In this document: positions 30,823 through 34,142 of the stretch, one piece after another
Layout: every line of letters starts with the position of its first letter
How positions within the stretch are numbered: the stretch's first letter is position 1
Source of the DNA: Chitinophagaceae bacterium
GTDB taxonomy: Bacteria > Bacteroidota > Bacteroidia > Chitinophagales > Chitinophagaceae
DNA: 34,142 bases
Assembly: GCA_020847395.1 (NCBI GenBank)
Contig: JADLCD010000042.1
Coordinates: 1 to 34,142, forward strand
Reading direction: 5' to 3'
Position numbers and translations under genes: made by a program
The notes under the pieces: model-generated
What the model saw: only the letters and a program-made list of their open reading frames with translations
The model's database searches: none
Told to the model about the DNA's origin: nothing

Positions 30823-33105
30823 ATGTCAACAGGAACAAAAAAAACAACTACAAAAGTAAAAGCGCCTGCCAAAACAAACGGAACCCCTAAAGCAGCCTCG
30901 TCTAAAAAAAGTAAATTCGATTTGGAAGCCGGTTTGCAGGAATATTTTGGTTTCAAAGCTTTTAAAGGCAATCAAAAAGCGGTAATTGAAAGTTTGCTTG
31001 CAGGTAACGATACTTTTGTAATTAAGCCAACCGGTGGTGGCAAAAGCTTATGTTATCAGTTGCCGGCATTATTAAGCCCTGGTTGTGCTATTATTGTTTC
31101 CCCGCTTATTGCATTGATGAAGAACCAGGTTGACCTGGTACGTGGTTACAGCAGCAATGATAATGTGGCGCATTTCCTTAATTCTACATTAAATAAGAAA
31201 GAAATAAAAGAGGTGCATGATGATTTGCTGAGCGGCCAAACAAAACTCCTGTATGTTGCTCCTGAAACATTAACCAAGCAGGAAAACCTTGATTTTTTCC
31301 GTGATCTTAATATTTCATTTTTCGCTGTTGATGAAGCGCACTGTATTTCAGAATGGGGACATGATTTTCGCCCTGAATATCGCCGCCTGCGTGAAATGAT
31401 GACAGAAATAAATCCTGATTTACCTGTAATAGCACTCACGGCAACGGCTACCCCAAAAGTGCAAAGCGATATTATTAAAAATCTTGACCTGCGTAATCCA
31501 AAAATTTTTATATCTTCTTTTAACCGCAGCAATCTTTACTACGAAATACAACCCAAGATCAAAAAAGATCAAACTATAAAAAGTATTGTAAAGTTTATTG
31601 TGGGTATGAAGGGCAAAAGCGGAATTATTTATACGCTTAATCGTAAAACAACGGAAGAGTTAGCTGATATTTTGGTGGCGAATGGCATTAAAGCAGTGCC
31701 CTATCATGCGGGGTTTGATGGAAAGCTGAGGGCTGAACGCCAGGATTTATTTTTGAATGAAGATGTGCAGGTAATTGTAGCCACTATAGCATTTGGAATG
31801 GGCATTGATAAGCCGGATATTCGTTTTGTAATACATTTTAATATTCCCAAGTCTATTGAAAATTATTACCAGGAAACCGGTCGCGCAGGCCGCGATGGAC
31901 TCGAAGGAAAATGTATCTTATACTATTCACATAAAGATGTTGCCAAGCTGGAACATTTAATGCGCGACAAGCCTTTAAGCGAAAGGGAAGTAGGCGCACA
32001 GCTCATTAGTGAAACAGTTGCTTTTGCAGAAGCCGGTGTTTGCCGCAGAAAAGTATTGATGAGTTATTTTGGTGAAGAATATACCGAAGAAAATTGCGGT
32101 CAATGCGACAATTGTCTTCACCCTAAAGAAAAAGTGGAAGCAAAAGATGATGTGGTGAAAGTAATGAAAGTGGTTAAGAAATTAGATGAACGTTTTGCCA
32201 CAGATTATGTAGTGAATATTATTATCGGAAGACTAACACCGCAGATCAATATGTATCGCCATGGCGGCCTGGCTGAATTTGCTACAGGCAATGATCAGCC
32301 AGATCATTACTGGAATTCATTGATACGCCAGATGCTGCTGGAAGGGTTGCTGGAAAAAGATATAGAAGAATATGGCGTACTAAAAATGAGTGCTAAAGGA
32401 GAGAAGTTCTTTAAGAAACCCACTTCCTTTAAAATTGTATTAAACAACCAGTTTGAAGATGCTAATGAGGATGATGAAGAAAACGCTGCCGAAGCAAATG
32501 CCGGAGGCGGCACGGATGATAAGTTGTTTGAAATGCTGACAGAACTTCGCCAGAAAGAAGCCAAGAAAAAAGGCTTACCGCCTTTTGTTATTTTCCTTGA
32601 AACCTCTCTGCAGGATATGGCTACAATGTATCCGACTACAACAACTGAGCTCGAAAAATGCCAGGGCGTTAGTAAAGGTAAGGCGCTTCGCTATGGTAAA
32701 CCGTTTGTAGAGCTGATAGCCCGGTATGTAGAAGAAAATAACATTGAGCGCCCGGATGATTTTGTGATGAAGAGTGTGGTAAATAAAAGCGGGTTAAAAG
32801 TGTATATCATTCAGCAGACAGATAAAAAAATTCCGCTCGAATCAATTGCTAAAAACAAAGACCTCCGCATCGACGCATTGCTTGAAGAAATGGAAACTAT
32901 CGCGGCAAGCGGCACTAAGCTCAATCTTGATTATGCCATCGATGAAATGGTAGATGAGTACGACCAGGATGATATTCTTGACTATTTCAAAAGTTGCGAA
33001 ACATCCTCGTTACAGGTAGCACAACAGGAGCTGAGCGATGGCAATTATACCTGGGAGCAGTTAAAAATTATGCGCATCAAGTTTTTGAATGAGTACGGGA
33101 TGTAG
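30823..33105 (+). CDS. recQ: ATP-dependent DNA helicase RecQ (760 aa)
   Basis: A 3'-5' DNA helicase in recombination and fork repair. A basic N-terminal extension (~1-30, lysine/threonine/alanine-rich) precedes the helicase core. Motif I is PTGGGKSLCYQLPAL (~69), motif II FAVDEAHCISEWGHDFRPEY (~168), motif III ALTATATPKV, and motif VI QETGRAGRDG. The RQC zinc-binding cysteines are in CRRKVLMSYFGE and ENCGQCDNC (~407-430). The HRDC domain is at ~580-650, after an acidic linker (EDANEDDEEN). The last ~100 residues are an extra helical region seen in Bacteroidota RecQ proteins. It is monocistronic. Confidence 0.95.
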   Translation: MSTGTKKTTTKVKAPAKTNGTPKAASSKKSKFDLEAGLQEYFGFKAFKGNQKAVIESLLAGNDTFVIKPTGGGKSLCYQLPALLSPGCAIIVSPLIALMKNQVDLVRGYSSNDNVAHFLNSTLNKKEIKEVHDDLLSGQTKLLYVAPETLTKQENLDFFRDLNISFFAVDEAHCISEWGHDFRPEYRRLREMMTEINPDLPVIALTATATPKVQSDIIKNLDLRNPKIFISSFNRSNLYYEIQPKIKKDQTIKSIVKFIVGMKGKSGIIYTLNRKTTEELADILVANGIKAVPYHAGFDGKLRAERQDLFLNEDVQVIVATIAFGMGIDKPDIRFVIHFNIPKSIENYYQETGRAGRDGLEGKCILYYSHKDVAKLEHLMRDKPLSEREVGAQLISETVAFAEAGVCRRKVLMSYFGEEYTEENCGQCDNCLHPKEKVEAKDDVVKVMKVVKKLDERFATDYVVNIIIGRLTPQINMYRHGGLAEFATGNDQPDHYWNSLIRQMLLEGLLEKDIEEYGVLKMSAKGEKFFKKPTSFKIVLNNQFEDANEDDEENAAEANAGGGTDDKLFEMLTELRQKEAKKKGLPPFVIFLETSLQDMATMYPTTTTELEKCQGVSKGKALRYGKPFVELIARYVEENNIERPDDFVMKSVVNKSGLKVYIIQQTDKKIPLESIAKNKDLRIDALLEEMETIAASGTKLNLDYAIDEMVDEYDQDDILDYFKSCETSSLQVAQQELSDGNYTWEQLKIMRIKFLNEYGM

Positions 33106-33214
33106 CATGAATGGGCAAATGGGTTAATTTGAAAATGAAGAGAATTGGGAATATGAGAAATGAAGAAATTCGTAAAAAACAGGATGATTTGGTGGATATT
33201 AGTGCGTAAACCCC

Positions 33215-33222
33215 TATTTTTG
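33215..33222 (+). promoter_or_regulatory. Promoter -7 element for tRNA-Phe
   Basis: TATTTTTG is a perfect TAnnTTTG box followed by CAGCCCGC, the arrangement common in front of Bacteroidota tRNA genes. A TTTG lies 23 nt upstream (33188-33191), a little farther than usual. Confidence 0.75.
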
Positions 33223-33247
33223 CAGCCCGCTCAAAAGGTGGAAGAAT

Positions 33248-33320
33248 GGTGCGGTAGCTCAGTCGGTAGAGCAAAGGACTGAAAATCCTTGTGTCGGCGG
33301 TTCGATCCCGCCCCACACCA
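33248..33320 (+). tRNA. tRNA-Phe (anticodon GAA)
   Basis: A complete cloverleaf of 73 nt. D arm is GCTC/GAGC, anticodon stem AAGGA/TCCTT with loop CTGAAAA (anticodon GAA), and T arm GGCGG/CCGCC with loop TTCGATC. The acceptor stem GGTGCGG pairs with CCACACC except for one C-A mismatch at the fifth pair. CCA is not encoded; the next bases are CAA. Confidence 0.93.
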
Positions 33321-33331
33321 CAAGCCGGATA

Positions 33332-33364
33332 AGGCTTTCAGAAGAAATTACTGAAAGCCTTTTT
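33332..33364 (+). terminator. Terminator of the tRNA-Phe gene
   Basis: A 10-bp perfect stem (AGGCTTTCAG/CTGAAAGCCT, 9-nt loop) is followed by TTTTCTTT, 11 nt past the tRNA. Confidence 0.85.
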
Positions 33365-33386
33365 CTTTATGAATTTCTCCCTTATT

Positions 33387-33411
33387 TCAGGTTTGAATCC
33401 TGACGGGGTCA
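33387..33411 (+). pseudogene. 3' tRNA-like fragment (T arm plus acceptor strand)
   Basis: TCAGG/CCTGA form a perfect 5-bp T stem around the 7-nt loop TTTGAAT. CGGGGTC and a discriminator-like A follow, exactly the geometry of the last 25 nt of a tRNA. The near-invariant C of the T loop is T here, and no 5' half (GACCCCG start, D arm) is present upstream, so it is not a functional tRNA. It may be a decayed tRNA or an attachment-site remnant. Confidence 0.5.
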
Positions 33412-33415
33412 CTCG

Positions 33416-33445
33416 AAAAGTCTCCACAAAAGTTGAGGCTTTTTT
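33416..33445 (+). terminator. Terminator behind the tRNA-like fragment
   Basis: An imperfect stem AAAGTCTCCAC/GTTGAGGCTTT (loop AAAA) ends in a run of six T. It is placed as a normal tRNA terminator would be relative to the fragment at 33387-33411. Confidence 0.6.
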
Positions 33446-33607
33446 GCTGCGGATTATCAAAAGGCTATTAGTTAATCTGTCAAATTTTAATATTTTTTGC
33501 GGCAAACCTAATATAAATCATCCTTTGAATGACTGTACTGCCATCAATCCTGACAAAAATCATTTTCCATAATTGTTTTTCTTATCATATTTAAACAAAA
33601 TGTTGTA

Positions 33608-34018
33608 ATGGACAAGAAATCATTGGGGTCTGCTAAAGCGATCTGGAAAATTATTCAATATGCTTTTTGGGGAGTAGGCCTGATGTTACTTTTTTTTCTG
33701 ATTTTTTTACCCGACATCGGTGTTATTTTGTTTTGGAATATTCTTATTCCTGTGGCTCCGGCTCTTTTAGTGATTGCAACAGGTGTTTGGAGAAATATTT
33801 GCCCGCTTGCAACAACAGCTTTGGCACCCGATCATTTTGGCCTGTCATCAAATAAGAAGTTATCGTTTTCGCAACAAAAAACATTAAACCTGATTGGTGT
33901 TGTTATTCTATTTCTAATAATTCCGTTGCGACACATAATTTATAATACAAATGGCCGGGCAACAGCTTTGCTGATCATGTCTGTTGCTTTAATAGCCGTC
34001 ATTTATGGAATTATTTAG
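33608..34018 (+). pseudogene. Truncated NapH/CcoG-like membrane protein (136 codons)
   Basis: Hydrophobic segments alternate with a conserved WRNICPLATTALAP motif and FSQQKTLNLIGVVILFLIIPLRHIIYNTNG, which resemble the N-terminal part of larger Bacteroidota membrane proteins with 4Fe-4S cysteine motifs downstream (electron transfer across the membrane). In those relatives the segment IAVIYGII is followed by an (F/Y)xWKSGWCSGLCP-type cysteine region. Here a TAG interrupts immediately after it, and no continuation is seen in other frames. The stop arises in the codon where foreign-looking sequence begins, so the gene appears cut by an insertion. The family comparison is from memory. Confidence 0.55.
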
Positions 34019-34142
34019 GGCTTGCTGTTTAACTCCCTCATTTGAAATTTAAGAAGTAAGGTAGTATCTTTTGGGATTAAAAGCCATAAAGATGCTGCAA
34101 GGAAAACGAAAGAAAGTAGTTAAAAACCCTGCACGGGCACCT
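34018..34142 (+). mobile_element. Possible left end of an insertion sequence with the start of its transposase
   Basis: Sequence starting GGGCTTGCTGTTTAAC directly ends the truncated membrane gene. At 34092 an ATG opens a frame that runs off the window (MLQGKRKKVVKNPARAP), short and basic, as at the start of some transposases. The right end lies outside the window, so neither terminal repeats nor target duplication can be checked. Confidence 0.35.

Noticed and set aside
1-34142. CRISPR array, rRNA genes or a prophage
   Set aside because: No regularly spaced repeats, no rRNA-like sequence and no phage head, integrase or lysis genes were seen. The phage-like tail proteins are all T6SS components.

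Overview
The window looks like a chromosome segment from a Bacteroidota bacterium, most likely Chitinophagaceae-like. The evidence is the TAnnTTTG-type promoters, the general lack of Shine-Dalgarno sequences, and a type VI secretion system (T6SS) of the Bacteroidota-restricted subtype iii. That subtype carries TssN and TssO and has no TssJ, TssL or TssM. Assignments come from reading the protein sequences; no database search was run.

Layout. (1) About 150-9090, minus strand: a polymorphic-toxin array. A full-length Rhs effector with an HNH-like nuclease tip and its adjacent immunity gene is followed by displaced material. This includes an orphan Rhs tip with a GIY-YIG-like nuclease, two fragments that keep only a toxin tail, and five further small immunity-like genes. 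Two gene-free blocks of unknown origin interrupt the array. (2) 9074-20307, minus strand: the main T6SSiii cluster, transcribed tssB-tssC-hcp-(terminator)-tssE-tssF-tssG-tssN-tssK and then vgrG, a TPR-like putative adaptor and rhs. (3) 20500-25631: the rest of the T6SS. tssO lies on plus, an NlpC/P60 lipoprotein on minus, and a PKD protein (TssP candidate), clpV/tssH and a second hcp lie on plus. (4) 26284-33105: housekeeping genes, namely nagA, a peroxiredoxin, a kdsD-manC pair for nucleotide-sugar and LPS precursors, and recQ. (5) 33215-34142: tRNA-Phe with promoter and terminator, a 3' tRNA-like fragment with its own terminator, and a truncated membrane gene that stops where an insertion sequence may begin.

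How it works together (family knowledge plus inference). TssB/TssC form the contractile sheath around the Hcp tube. TssE/F/G/K with VgrG form the baseplate and spike. TssN, TssO and the PKD protein belong to the membrane platform. ClpV recycles the sheath. VgrG carries the PAAR-like Rhs toxin, probably loaded with help from the TPR-like protein encoded between them. The orphan tips and immunity genes look like a record of past toxin-tip replacement by recombination at the shared Rhs core. The points most worth a second look are this array, the VgrG-linked adaptor, the NlpC lipoprotein inside the T6SS locus, and the absence of recognisable tssQ and tssR.
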